Positions 28,009-36,629 of a stretch of DNA of 64,000 bases are shown here, piece after piece. The stretch's first letter is position 1; each line of letters begins with the position of its first letter. Origin of the DNA: Deltaproteobacteria bacterium. Lineage in GTDB: Bacteria > Desulfobacterota > Desulfobulbia > Desulfobulbales > Desulfurivibrionaceae. A model generated the notes under the pieces. The model had not been told where the DNA came from. It worked only from the letters and a program-made list of their open reading frames with translations, and searched no databases. The stretch covers positions 1 through 64,000 of the forward strand of contig JAJZRF010000002.1 in NCBI GenBank assembly GCA_021847425.1, written 5' to 3'. The translations under genes and the position numbers were made by a program.

Positions 28009-30000
28009 TTATTCTTCCTCCTCTCCGGCGTAGCGGGCTTCGACCTTCTCCATCCCGGCCTGGGCCTGCTCCCAGTCCGCATAGCTTCTTTTCAGTTTTC
28101 TCCCCAGGGAGGTGTATTCGTTATTGAGCTCGGCAAACCGGTCCTGATCCTTGTAAAGCTCGGGGTCGGCCATGGCCTGTTCGAGCTGACCCTTTCTCCC
28201 TTCGAGCTGTTCGATCTCCTGTTCACAGCGGTCAACGATCTTTTTGAGCGGCGCGATTTCGCGGTTCTTCTGCTGGCGCATTTCCGCCTGAAGTTTCCGG
28301 GATTCCTTGCCCTTTTTCATCTGTTTTTCAGGAACTGAATTGCCGGGTTCGCTTTTGGGCGCACCAGCTGTTTTTTGCGGGGTGGCCGCCGTTTCGGCAT
28401 GGGTCTTGTGGAGATAGTAGTCGATGTTGCCGTCAAAGATGGTGCCGCGGCCGGATTTGATTTCCAGCACCTTGGAGACAAAGGAGTTGGCAAAATAGCG
28501 GTTGTGGGAGACGACGATGATGGAGCCGTCGTATTGGCGCATCGCCTCCTGGAGCACCTCCTGGGATTGGATGTCCAGATGGTTGGTGGGTTCATCGAGA
28601 ATGAGGAGATTGGCCGGGGTGGCGATCATCTTGGCCAGTGCCACCCTGCTTTTCTCGCCGCCCGAGAGCACCTCCACCTTTTTGTCCACGTCATCGCCGC
28701 GGAAGAGGAAGGCGCCCAGCAGGGAGCGGGTCTGGGTGACGCTCAGCTCGTTGTTCACATGGCTCAGGGTTTCCAGCACCGTGTAGCGGGAGTCAAGCTC
28801 CTGGGCCTGATGCTGGCCAAAGTAGGAGATGGCCACGTTGTGGCCGAAGCGGATGACGCCGCTGTCCGGAGTGACCAGGCCGGCCAGGATCTTCACCAGG
28901 GTGGATTTGCCCGCGCCGTTGACCCCGAGCACGGCCAGCTTTTCCCCGCGTTGCAGGGAAAAGGAAAGGTCGGTGAAAACCGGCTTTTCGCCGAACTGTT
29001 TGTTGAGATGCTCGATCTCCAGCACGGTCCTGCCGGAGGGCGGGGAGGGCGGAAAGCGGAAGGCGATGGAGTTTTCCGTCTCGTCCAGCTCGATCAGCTC
29101 GATTTTGTCCAGCTGTTTGAGGCGACTCTGCACCTGGGTGGCCTTGGTGGCTTTCGAGCGGAACCGGTCAACGAATTTCATGGTTTGCTCGATCATGGCC
29201 TGCTGATTCTCATAGGCCGCCCGCTTGATGATCATCCGGTTTGCTTTATCCACCAGGTATTTCGAGTAATTGCCCTTGTAGACGGTAAGCTCGCCCAGAG
29301 AAATCTCCCAGGTGACGGTGGTGAGGTTGTCGAGAAAGGAGCGGTCATGGGAGATCATCACCATGGCGCCCCGGTGATTTTTCAGGAACTCCTCCAGCCA
29401 GGTGAGCGACTCGATATCCAGATGGTTGGTCGGCTCGTCCAGCAGCAGGAGGTCCGGTTTGGCCAGCAGGATCTTGGCCAGCATCAACCGCATGAGCCAG
29501 CCGCCGCTGAACGAAATGCTGTCCTTGCTGAAATCGCTCGGGGTAAATCCCAACCCCAACAGAATCCTTTCGACCTGGGACTCCATGGTGAAGATGTCGG
29601 ACTGGTCCAGCCGGTGCTGCAGATCTCCCTGGCGGTGGAGCAGTTCGGGGAATTCTGGGGCTTCCGGGGGCACCAGGCCAAGGGCCTGATTGACCTGATC
29701 GAGTTCCTTCTGGAGCGCCAGGGCCTCGGCAAAGGCGGTTTTTGCTTCCTCAAACAGGGTGCGGCCAGGGGCAAAGGTGGTGATCTCCTGGGGCAGGTAA
29801 CCGACGCTGATGTTTTTGGAGCGGGTGAGGATGCCATCGTCCACATGCTTGACTTGCGCCATGATCTTGAGCAGGGTGGATTTTCCGGCGCCGTTTACCC
29901 CGACCAGGCCGATTTTTTCTCCGGGGTGGACGCGGACCGAGACATTCTTGAACAGGTGTTTGAGTCCGAACTGGATGGAAAGCTGGTTGATGGCAAGCAT
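28009..30000 (-). CDS. ABC-F family ATPase
   Basis: The protein has two ABC nucleotide-binding domains and no membrane segment, so it belongs to ABC-F, whose members act on the ribosome rather than as transporters. Domain 1 has [20 protein letters not shown] and LLLLDEPTNHLD; domain 2 has GVNGAGKSTLVKIL, VLSGGEKSRVALAKMI and LLILDEPTNHLD. The linker near residues 240-300 is the P-site tRNA interaction motif region. The C-terminal 120 residues form a charged coiled coil. At 663 residues it resembles the Uup/YdiF-type group; exact subfamily is uncertain. Confidence 0.93.
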   Translation of the reverse strand: MLAINQLSIQFGLKHLFKNVSVRVHPGEKIGLVGVNGAGKSTLLKIMAQVKHVDDGILTRSKNISVGYLPQEITTFAPGRTLFEEAKTAFAEALALQKELDQVNQALGLVPPEAPEFPELLHRQGDLQHRLDQSDIFTMESQVERILLGLGFTPSDFSKDSISFSGGWLMRLMLAKILLAKPDLLLLDEPTNHLDIESLTWLEEFLKNHRGAMVMISHDRSFLDNLTTVTWEISLGELTVYKGNYSKYLVDKANRMIIKRAAYENQQAMIEQTMKFVDRFRSKATKATQVQSRLKQLDKIELIELDETENSIAFRFPPSPPSGRTVLEIEHLNKQFGEKPVFTDLSFSLQRGEKLAVLGVNGAGKSTLVKILAGLVTPDSGVIRFGHNVAISYFGQHQAQELDSRYTVLETLSHVNNELSVTQTRSLLGAFLFRGDDVDKKVEVLSGGEKSRVALAKMIATPANLLILDEPTNHLDIQSQEVLQEAMRQYDGSIIVVSHNRYFANSFVSKVLEIKSGRGTIFDGNIDYYLHKTHAETAATPQKTAGAPKSEPGNSVPEKQMKKGKESRKLQAEMRQQKNREIAPLKKIVDRCEQEIEQLEGRKGQLEQAMADPELYKDQDRFAELNNEYTSLGRKLKRSYADWEQAQAGMEKVEARYAGEEEE

Positions 30001-30108
30001 GGTTGAGCATTATCCGCTGAAATTTTCAGTTGACTGAAAGAACAATCGGACACCATAGCACATTGCGCCGGGTATTTCTAACAGATGTTGCGTTGCGGAA
30101 AAGAAACC

Positions 30109-31224
30109 TCAGATGGCATAGGTGTCACCGGCAACGCCGGTGAGTTCGCCAAGATGGGTGGGCAGGACGATCAGGACGGTGGTGCCTTTGCCCAGCTCGC
30201 TGGTGACGGTGACGGTGCCCATGTGCTCGTTGATGATCTGTTTGACATAGGGCAACCCCAGGCCGGTGGTCCGCCGGTTGATGTGCAGATAGGGGTCGAA
30301 GATAACCTCGAGTATTTCCGCGGAGATCCCCGGGCCATCATCGGTGATTGTAACCTGGCAGCCGGCGGAGGTCCGTTCGGTTGCAATGATGATCCGGTTC
30401 TGCTTGGTGCAGGCATTCACCGCGTTCCGGAGCAGATGGGCAAGGGCGATCTTGATGAGCGAGCTGTTGCCATGGAAAAAAAGCGGGGCCTGACTGAGGG
30501 CGACCTGGAGATTGACCGCCTTGGCGCGGACCTCTTCCTGCAACGATTCCACAGCTTCCAGGACAATGGGGTTAAGGTCCAGCGGCGCGAAAATCTTTTT
30601 TGCCTCCGGCCGGACCGATTCGAATTTGCTCACCAGATTTTCAAGTTTGCGGGCCTGATCAAGGATATGGATCAGCTTTACCCGGCCCTCTTCTTCCGGC
30701 GGATAGGCGTTGAGGAGCCGGCGAACCATGCCGCCGATGATGGCGGCCGGGTTGCGCACTTCATGGGCGATGCGCAGGGCCATGCCAGCCCTGGTCCGCT
30801 CCGCGATGACCGCTTCGATGTCCTTGTTCAGGCGGAAAAGCTCCTGGCTGTTTTTTTCGATTTTTTCGCGGTCCCGGAGCATCCGTTCCATGATGGTTTC
30901 GATCCGGTTGAAAAAAAGGGTTACAGAGGCGATGACAATAAAGGCCATGCTGTTGATTGACCCGCTGTACGGGGCCACTATCCGCCAGAGGTCTTCCCTT
31001 CCGGAAAAGGTGAGAAGGTGTTTAAGGATGTGTCCACTGGAGCGCGACATGGCAAAGGCGAACAGCGCCCCGCAAAACCAGAGGAGAAAGATGGCCAGGG
31101 GGTTTTCCCGGTCGGTGCGGGCCAGGGCCAGGGCATGGTTGAGGCATAACCCTGAAAGAATGATGAGGGCGAAGGCCCCGCCGAAATCAAGGAGCCAGAT
31201 CGGCAGCATGGAGATGGTGATCAT
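30109..31224 (-). CDS. Membrane-bound sensor histidine kinase
   Basis: The N-terminus has three hydrophobic segments (about residues 5-30, 43-63 and 90-108) with short loops, then a coiled-coil linker, the HisKA His in ALRIAHEVRNPAAIIGG near residue 153, and HATPase motifs: N-box LLRNAVNACTKQN, G1 TDDGPGIS and G2 TGLGLPYVKQI. There is no periplasmic sensor domain of size, so the signal is likely membrane- or partner-derived. Its start overlaps the preceding membrane-protein gene as ATGA (31221-31224), which suggests that the pair forms one sensor. No cognate regulator is adjacent. Confidence 0.88.
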   Translation of the reverse strand: MITISMLPIWLLDFGGAFALIILSGLCLNHALALARTDRENPLAIFLLWFCGALFAFAMSRSSGHILKHLLTFSGREDLWRIVAPYSGSINSMAFIVIASVTLFFNRIETIMERMLRDREKIEKNSQELFRLNKDIEAVIAERTRAGMALRIAHEVRNPAAIIGGMVRRLLNAYPPEEEGRVKLIHILDQARKLENLVSKFESVRPEAKKIFAPLDLNPIVLEAVESLQEEVRAKAVNLQVALSQAPLFFHGNSSLIKIALAHLLRNAVNACTKQNRIIIATERTSAGCQVTITDDGPGISAEILEVIFDPYLHINRRTTGLGLPYVKQIINEHMGTVTVTSELGKGTTVLIVLPTHLGELTGVAGDTYAI

Positions 31225-31688
31225 GGGCGTCCCTGTCCAGGGGGAGATGGCCTGGATTGTTCCTCCCGGAGCAATTTAAGGCCCCGATAAAAAAGAAACA
31301 TGGCGGGCACGGCGAGGAGGTGATCCAGTTTCAGGATATAGTACAGACCCTCTTGCCAGCCATTCAGGCGGAGCAGGGGGATATCCGCGCCGGGCGGCAG
31401 GAACAGGGCGTCTTCGATCTCCAGATCGAGAAAATGTCCCACCATGGTGGCACCGCTCCAGAGCATGAGGAGCCAGGTCCCGGCGATGATGTATTGCCAT
31501 GCCTTAAGGGAAGCGAGACGGGTCTGGTGTGCTTTTACGGCAAAAAAGAAAAGCGAGACAATAAGGAAGAAGTGGGCGAGCTGATGGATGTACAACCCCG
31601 AATAGGCATGGGGCTGAAAGGCCAGAGCGTTATCCGGCAAAAGAGAGCCCGACAGCAGCAAAAAAACGGTGAAAAATAAGGTCGCCAA
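31221..31688 (-). CDS. Small membrane protein, partner of histidine kinase
   Basis: The 155-residue protein has a hydrophobic N-terminal segment ending ALAFQPHAYSG (possible signal peptide), then three further hydrophobic stretches: HFFLIVSLFFFAVKA, IIAGTWLLMLWSGA and a C-terminal DHLLAVPAMFLFYRGL. Several His residues (HQLAHF, HFLDLE, LDHLLA) are within or near membrane segments, which could bind haem or metal, but this is speculation. It overlaps the histidine kinase start by four bases. I do not recognise a family. Confidence 0.7.
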   Translation of the reverse strand: MATLFFTVFLLLSGSLLPDNALAFQPHAYSGLYIHQLAHFFLIVSLFFFAVKAHQTRLASLKAWQYIIAGTWLLMLWSGATMVGHFLDLEIEDALFLPPGADIPLLRLNGWQEGLYYILKLDHLLAVPAMFLFYRGLKLLREEQSRPSPPGQGRP

Positions 31689-31851
31689 AAAAGAACCTCG
31701 GATGGCTGGTTGTCTGGTGAAACCTCAGGCCAGAAGATTGGACATTATTATTGTCAAGATTAGCATATCATGTTGTGTGCTCTGGCTTGATATGAAAAAA
31801 ACGACTCGTGGAAAAAATATGTCAGGGGGGAAGTCCGCCACCGGGACAATA

Positions 31852-32685
31852 TCAGGCGCGGTCGTTCAATAAGTCCGGTTTTCTTGAAAGACCAAGCTCT
31901 TGGGAAACCTGGGTGGCAATCTCCTCTATGGATTTGCCCGCCGTGGAGACAATGGGAATCTTGTGATTGTGAAAGATGGTTTCGGCCGTCTGGATCTCCT
32001 CGCTGCAGGTGGAGCGTTTGGCATAATTGCTGTCCGCGTACCGTTTTTCCCGGACATTGTGGAGCACCTCAGGGGTGGTGGTCAGGCCGATGGCCCGCTT
32101 TATGTTCCTGATTATTTCTTCAGGCAGGGTGTATTTGCTGAGATACTCGGCGGTGAGGGGGAAATTTGCCGATTTCATTCCCATCTGCGTTGCCAGATAT
32201 ACACTGACCGGGGTCTTGCCGGAGCGGGAAACACCCAGCAGGATGACCTCGGCCTCGTCCAGTTCATGGGTGTTGACCCCGTCGTCATGTTCCAGGCAGT
32301 AGTGAATGGCCTCGACCCGCTTGGCCATGGTCAGGTTGTCGATATGCCGGGAAAAACCGGGAACGCCCAAGGCCTTTGCTTCAAGGCAGCCTTCCAGGCG
32401 CGTCATGAATATTTCAAAGGCGTCAAAAAGCTCGACCTCGGGGGCGTCGAAAACAGCGCGGATCTCCTTGGTCATGATGGTGCTGAAAATGAGGGGGCGG
32501 CGGCCGGATGATTTTTTCAGGATATAGTCCAGAATTTTTTTCGCTTCTTCCTTGTTAAGGACAAAGGGGAATTTTTCTTCGTGAAAATTGATTTCCGGAA
32601 ACTGGCAGATCAGGGCCTGGCCCAGGTTGGTCGCCAGGATTCCGGTGCTATCCGAGATATAATAGACGTCTTTCGATGACCACAT
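31852..32685 (-). CDS. ppsR: Pyruvate,phosphate/water dikinase regulatory kinase-phosphorylase (PSRP)
   Basis: The 277-residue protein is a DUF299/PSRP enzyme, which reversibly phosphorylates PPDK or PEP synthase using ADP and removes the phosphate with Pi. Motifs are YYISDSTGILATNLGQALI at the N-terminus, the P-loop LLGVSRSGKTPVSVYLA near residue 150, and MGMKSANFPL. It links PEP/pyruvate interconversion to energy state. It sits between the HD-GYP gene upstream and the kinase pair downstream, 45 bases after the HD-GYP stop; its target dikinase is outside the window. Confidence 0.95.
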   Translation of the reverse strand: MWSSKDVYYISDSTGILATNLGQALICQFPEINFHEEKFPFVLNKEEAKKILDYILKKSSGRRPLIFSTIMTKEIRAVFDAPEVELFDAFEIFMTRLEGCLEAKALGVPGFSRHIDNLTMAKRVEAIHYCLEHDDGVNTHELDEAEVILLGVSRSGKTPVSVYLATQMGMKSANFPLTAEYLSKYTLPEEIIRNIKRAIGLTTTPEVLHNVREKRYADSNYAKRSTCSEEIQTAETIFHNHKIPIVSTAGKSIEEIATQVSQELGLSRKPDLLNDRA

Positions 32686-32729
32686 GCTGCGTTGCTCCTT
32701 GTTGCCGGGGGGGAAGGGAAACGGTTGTC

Positions 32730-33689
32730 TCAGGCCGACCTTCCCCCTAAAAACAGGATGAACTCTTCAAACCGTTTTTGCTCGAAATGGCCGACCATCT
32801 CTTCCTTCATCAGGGTCAGGGCACTGATGGGGCGACGCGCCCCTCCGTAAGGGCGGTTGGTTGTCAGAGCGTCGTACACATCGGCAATGGTGGCAATTTT
32901 GGCATTGTCGGAAATCTGATCTTCCTTGAGTCCGTGGGGGTAGCCATTGCCGTTGATTTGTTCGTGGTGGTGCAGGATCACATCAAGGGTGGTTTCGGAG
33001 GTGTGCTTGGCCATGAGCCAGTGGCCTTGGCCCGGGTGTTTTTTGATGATTTCGAATTCCTCGAAGTCGAGTTTTCCCGGCTTGTTCAGGATGGTGTCCA
33101 GAATCTGGGTTTTTCCCACATCGTGCAGAATACAGCCCAGGGCAAAATCAAGGAGATCGGTGTCGTCGCCCTTGTGGATCATCAACCAGAGGCCCACGCC
33201 GAAAACCGCGACATTCACGCAGTGGGAAAAGGTGTAATAATCGTGCGAGCCCAAGCGAAGCAGGTGGCGGATGGATTGGGCGTCAGCCAGGGTAAGATCA
33301 ATGATGTTGCTGGTTATGGCTTTGGCGCGGGAGATGTTTCTGCCGCTCCGGGGGTCATCAAAAATATCCCGGATGATGTTTGTGGCGCAGGCATGCACAA
33401 TCGAGGATTTTTGCTCAAGGGGAACGGCTGAATTCCTGATAATGGAATCCAGGGATTGCTCCATGAAATTTTCAAATTTTTGGGCTGATTCCTGGGTGAT
33501 AAAGAGCGGCCCGTGGCTTTTCTGGGCGAGGATCTTCTTGATGTCGGCGATCTTGGTGTTGGCCGCGACCAGCAGCAGGGGTTTGTTGCTCTTGGCAGGT
33601 TTGGTGTAGATGTTGAAATCGATTGGCCGGTCTTCCGCAAGAAGATAATCGGTGACAATCCGGATAAATTTTTTGGGTTCGGAAAGCAT
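32730..33689 (-). CDS. HD-GYP domain protein, predicted c-di-GMP phosphodiesterase
   Basis: The N-terminal 130 residues (FNIYTKPAKSNKPLLLVAAN...) match the DUF3391-like or unassigned regions that often precede HD-GYP. The HD-GYP domain has ILHDVGKTQIL (HD), KHPGQGH, VILHHHEQINGNGYPHGL (the HHExxxGxGYP block) and IATIADVYDALTT. All metal and GYP residues are present, so hydrolysis of c-di-GMP is likely. The ATG at 33689 with AAGAG upstream is chosen; the open frame continues upstream to 33902 without recognisable sequence. It lies between FHA-cyclase and ppsR genes. Confidence 0.9.
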   Translation of the reverse strand: MLSEPKKFIRIVTDYLLAEDRPIDFNIYTKPAKSNKPLLLVAANTKIADIKKILAQKSHGPLFITQESAQKFENFMEQSLDSIIRNSAVPLEQKSSIVHACATNIIRDIFDDPRSGRNISRAKAITSNIIDLTLADAQSIRHLLRLGSHDYYTFSHCVNVAVFGVGLWLMIHKGDDTDLLDFALGCILHDVGKTQILDTILNKPGKLDFEEFEIIKKHPGQGHWLMAKHTSETTLDVILHHHEQINGNGYPHGLKEDQISDNAKIATIADVYDALTTNRPYGGARRPISALTLMKEEMVGHFEQKRFEEFILFLGGRSA

Positions 33690-33852
33690 GTTCTCTTCAG
33701 GTTCTCCAGGATTTTTACGGCACCGTAATGCTGGCGGAATTCCGCTCAGGCGGTGCGGCGCTATTGAGGATTTGCCCAACCTTTTTCGCCATTTCAGGGA
33801 CGATTTCAGGTCGTTTCCACGGCTTAGCGAGGGCCTGTAGCTGGCCGGTGTT

Positions 33853-34815
33853 CTATTCGAGATAGGCGGAAAGCTGGGAGAAGCTGCAGCCATAGGCATC
33901 AACCGCTTCCTGTTTTCCCTTCACCCGGAACGAATATTTCTTAAAAAAGGTCTCAGGCTCAAGGAGGTGCGCAACGGCGTCGCAGCCCATCACAAGATCC
34001 AGATCTTCCTGGGTGTTGGTCATATTTTCCAGACGAAACGCCACGTTGACCACGTCCCCGATCACGGTATAGTTCTGCCCATCCTGGGCAAGGTTTCCCA
34101 GCATGGCCTCGCCGGTATTGAGAGCCGCCCCGATCTGCAAAGGCCAGGGAAGATCCGGAACCTTCTTGCGGAGATTGAGGGTAAAGCTGTTGATGGCAAT
34201 GGCGGTTTTCAGGGCCTGGTGGATGTTGTCCCGGAGATTTGGCCCCGACCACAGGGCCATGACCGCGTCGCCGATGAATTTATCGACAATCCCCTCATGT
34301 TTGTGCACCAGCTTGCTCACTCCTCCGGTCCAATGCTGGAGAAGCTGGGAAACCCACTGGTCCCCCATGGTTTCCGACAGTCTGGTGAAATCGTGGATGT
34401 CGCAGATCAGGATGGTGATGATCTGTTTCTGGACAAAGGCTACGGTCATTTCATCGAGGTCCGGTCCGGTTGGTGGTGATGGCCGGGCTGGGGCCGTTTC
34501 TTGGTGGAACAGGAGGCGGGTGCTGCCGATGCCGATGCAGTCCCCGTTTTGCAGGGCAATGGGGGTATGGATTTTCCGGCCGTTGATAAAGGTGCCGTTG
34601 GAGCTTCCCAGGTCAATGAGATTGAAGCGGCCATTTTCCTCCCTTTGGATCATGGCGTGTTTCCGGGATACCCACGAGTAGGGCAGGGAGATATCGGTGT
34701 CTTTCACCCGGCCCATGGTATAGGTGGTGTTGCCGCTGAGCAGCCAGCGTTGGCCGTTGGCTTCCTGGGCATCAAGCAAGGTGAGGGTCGCCGGTGTTTC
34801 CGGTGGTGCGGTCAT
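33853..34815 (-). CDS. FHA domain - class III adenylate/guanylate cyclase
   Basis: An FHA domain (about residues 25-100; TMGRVKDTDISLPYSWVSRKH and DLGSSNGTFING) binds phosphothreonine peptides. A class III cyclase domain follows: metal-binding Asp residues in TILICDIHDFTRLSE and KFIGDAVMALW, and the transition-state Asn/Arg in GDVVNVAFRLE. It is soluble, with no membrane segment. The ATG at 34815 (320 residues) lies 19 bases after the selenoprotein stop; a TTG at 34881 would overlap that gene and is disfavoured. The cyclic nucleotide made and the kinase upstream are unknown. Confidence 0.9.
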   Translation of the reverse strand: MTAPPETPATLTLLDAQEANGQRWLLSGNTTYTMGRVKDTDISLPYSWVSRKHAMIQREENGRFNLIDLGSSNGTFINGRKIHTPIALQNGDCIGIGSTRLLFHQETAPARPSPPTGPDLDEMTVAFVQKQIITILICDIHDFTRLSETMGDQWVSQLLQHWTGGVSKLVHKHEGIVDKFIGDAVMALWSGPNLRDNIHQALKTAIAINSFTLNLRKKVPDLPWPLQIGAALNTGEAMLGNLAQDGQNYTVIGDVVNVAFRLENMTNTQEDLDLVMGCDAVAHLLEPETFFKKYSFRVKGKQEAVDAYGCSFSQLSAYLE

Positions 34816-34834
34816 GGTCGTCGGAGAGCCTTTT

Positions 34835-35059
34835 TTACCCGTGGCCCTGGATGAGGCTGATAATTTCTTCTGGCTCGGCAAAACGACCGGCTGCCTTTTT
34901 TGAAAAGATCAGACAGCCATCGGCTGTAATCTCGTAGATGCCGCCTGAGCCGGGAATAAGCTCAACCTCGGCGCCGAATTGTTTCTTCAGTTCGGCTTCC
35001 AGCCTGGAAGCCCGTGGCAGATAGTTTCATTGTGTGCAGTAGGTGATGCTGATTTTCAT
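34835..35059 (-). CDS. SelW-like (Rdx family) selenoprotein, UGA-encoded Sec11
   Basis: On the minus strand an ATG at 35059 opens MKISITYCTQ, then TGA at 35029-35027, then continues NYLPRASRLEAELKKQFG, VELIPGSGGIYEI and a TAA at 34837-34835. This is a full-length (74-residue) SelT/SelW/SelH-type thioredoxin-like protein in which the second Cys of the CxxC site is UGA, i.e. CTQU. Both halves match the family and are in one frame, which argues for selenocysteine rather than a stop. A perfect seven-base-pair hairpin with a GG-containing loop follows the UGA. A redox role is likely. Ordinary gene callers would split or skip it. Confidence 0.88.
34994..35012 (-). promoter_or_regulatory. Bacterial SECIS-like element
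   Basis: Read on the minus strand, GGCTTCC (35012-35006) pairs perfectly with GGAAGCC (35000-34994) around the loop AGGCT. The stem begins 14 bases and the loop 21 bases after the UGA, inside the 16-37 base UGA-to-loop range described for bacterial SECIS elements, and the loop has G at its second position as that consensus expects. Confidence 0.75.
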
Positions 35060-35372
35060 GGTGTGTTTCCGGGTGGTGGAAAATATTTTTTTTGTTGAAA
35101 TCGCAGGGAAGCGCAGACTTCGAAAAGCCGCGATTACAACAGTGGCCGTTTCGCCGCTCTAACTCCTTGATGTTAAGTCGCTGACCTGTGGCAATTACCC
35201 ATTTTTACGAGGCCGTTATTGTTACAGAGTTGGAAAGATTTGCGCAGTCCTTGGTTTCCTTATACCACAACAACAGCTGCGTATAACAGGATGGATTGTC
35301 CGATAAATTTGTAGCGATTGCAAGTGGAGAAATCGACAAGGGCGGGAAAATGATCACGCGGGGCAGCTCCCG
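35060..35372. other. Intergenic region upstream of the selenoprotein gene
   Basis: This 313-base stretch separates the flavoprotein stop (35373) from the selenoprotein start. It contains the second family A repeat (35094-35140) and otherwise no open frame with recognisable protein. The minus-strand promoter of the selenoprotein-cyclase unit should lie here, but no convincing -35/-10 pair stands out. Confidence 0.5.
35094..35140. repeat. Inverted repeat, family A copy 2
   Basis: GTTGAAATCGC (35094-35104) faces GCGATTACAAC (35130-35140), one mismatch in 11. The 25-base centre holds a small hairpin, GAAG-CGCAGA-CTTC. The arms match those at 925-955. Confidence 0.7.
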
Positions 35373-36629
35373 TCAACTGTGCCGGGGAGAAGGATGCGGC
35401 GATTGTGGGGTGGATTGCCTCAGCCATCTGAGAAGGCCTTGGGCGGCCCGGTATCCGGTGGTAAAGGCGCCCTGCAGCAGGTAGCCGCCGGTTGGCGCTT
35501 CCCAGTCCAGCATTTCCCCGGCCACGAAGACTCCCGGCAGTTGATGGAGCATGAGGTCCGCGTTCACCTCCGGGAAGGTAACGCCCCCGGCGGAGGAAAT
35601 TGCCTCGGCAAGCGGCCTGGTGTTGATGATGGGGACAGGCAGATTTTTGATCTTTCCGGCAAGCACTGCCGGATTTTTCAGCTCTTCCTGGCTACAGATT
35701 TCGCGGAGCAACGAATAGGCCGGCCCGGTGAGGTGTATGGCCTTGCGCAGGAAATTGACGAGACTCTCCTTGCCGCGTGGGTGTGCAAGCTTCTCTCGGA
35801 GAAGTTCCAGCGAAAGATCGCGTTTGAGGTCGAGAAATAGGGGAACAGGGGCGCCTTTTTCCAGCAGATCGCGGATGATACCGCTCAAGGCATAAACCGG
35901 GCCTCCTTCCAGGCCATGGTCGGTCACCATCACATCGCCGGTGGCCTGCCGGTCGCCGCAGCGGAGCAGAAGATTCTTGAGGGGTTTGCCGCTGAATTGG
36001 GCGCGAAAATGCTCGGACCACGCCACTTCAAGGCCGCAGTTTGCCGGGCGGAATGGCGCAAGGTGGACGCCTCTCGCGGCAAGGAACGAAGTCCAGCTTC
36101 CATCGGAGCCGGTTTGGGGCCAGCTTGCCCCGCCCAGGGCAAGAAGCACGGCCATGGCCGGGAATTCGAGGAGTGCGCCGTTTTCGGCAAGAAAGAGCGG
36201 CGCCCCTGTTTCGGCAAACCCCTGCCAGCGGTGGTGGTAGTGGAATACTACCCCGCGTCTGCCCAGGGTTTCAAGCCAGACTTTCAGAATATCGGGGGCC
36301 TTGGTGTCCTTGGGGAAGACCCGGCCGCTGGTGCCGACATAGGTTTCGACCCCGAGTCCGCGCAACCAGGCGCGCAGGTCGTCCGGTGAAAAAACGGCCA
36401 GGAGATTTTTGAAGATTTCGGCGTTATCGCCGTAGCGGGCGGCAAAATCTCCGGCTTTTTCCGAATGGGTGAGATTCAACCCGCTGCGACCGGCAACCAG
36501 AAATTTGCGCCCCGCCGAGCCCATTGCCTCGAAAATATGCACCGGCAGGCCTGCTTCGCTCAGGACCGTCGCCGCCATGAGCCCTGCCGGGCCACAGCCG
36601 GCAACCACCACCCTGGTCGCGTTTTTCAT
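35373..36629 (-). CDS. HI0933/BaiN-like NAD(P)/FAD-dependent oxidoreductase
   Basis: The N-terminal dinucleotide-binding motif is VVVAGCGPAGLMAATVLSEAG, followed by AGRKFLVAGRSGLNLTHSE, the G-R-K-F/G-G-R-C-N-type motif of the HI0933 family (here GRSGLNLT). The C-terminus has GGVTFPEVNADLM and VAGEMLDWEAPTGGYLLQGA, the second FAD-contact region. It most resembles the TIGR03862 subgroup of uncharacterised flavoproteins; the reaction is unknown. The ATG at 36629 starts the conserved sequence and overlaps the stop of the small Cys-rich gene as ATGA. Confidence 0.88.
   Translation of the reverse strand: MKNATRVVVAGCGPAGLMAATVLSEAGLPVHIFEAMGSAGRKFLVAGRSGLNLTHSEKAGDFAARYGDNAEIFKNLLAVFSPDDLRAWLRGLGVETYVGTSGRVFPKDTKAPDILKVWLETLGRRGVVFHYHHRWQGFAETGAPLFLAENGALLEFPAMAVLLALGGASWPQTGSDGSWTSFLAARGVHLAPFRPANCGLEVAWSEHFRAQFSGKPLKNLLLRCGDRQATGDVMVTDHGLEGGPVYALSGIIRDLLEKGAPVPLFLDLKRDLSLELLREKLAHPRGKESLVNFLRKAIHLTGPAYSLLREICSQEELKNPAVLAGKIKNLPVPIINTRPLAEAISSAGGVTFPEVNADLMLHQLPGVFVAGEMLDWEAPTGGYLLQGAFTTGYRAAQGLLRWLRQSTPQSPHPSPRHS

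Noticed and set aside
35027-35029. The TGA in the SelW-like gene as a true stop or frameshift error
   Set aside because: Both sides match one short family in a single frame, the TGA replaces a catalytic Cys position, and a SECIS-like hairpin follows; a plain nonsense mutation would not predict these together.
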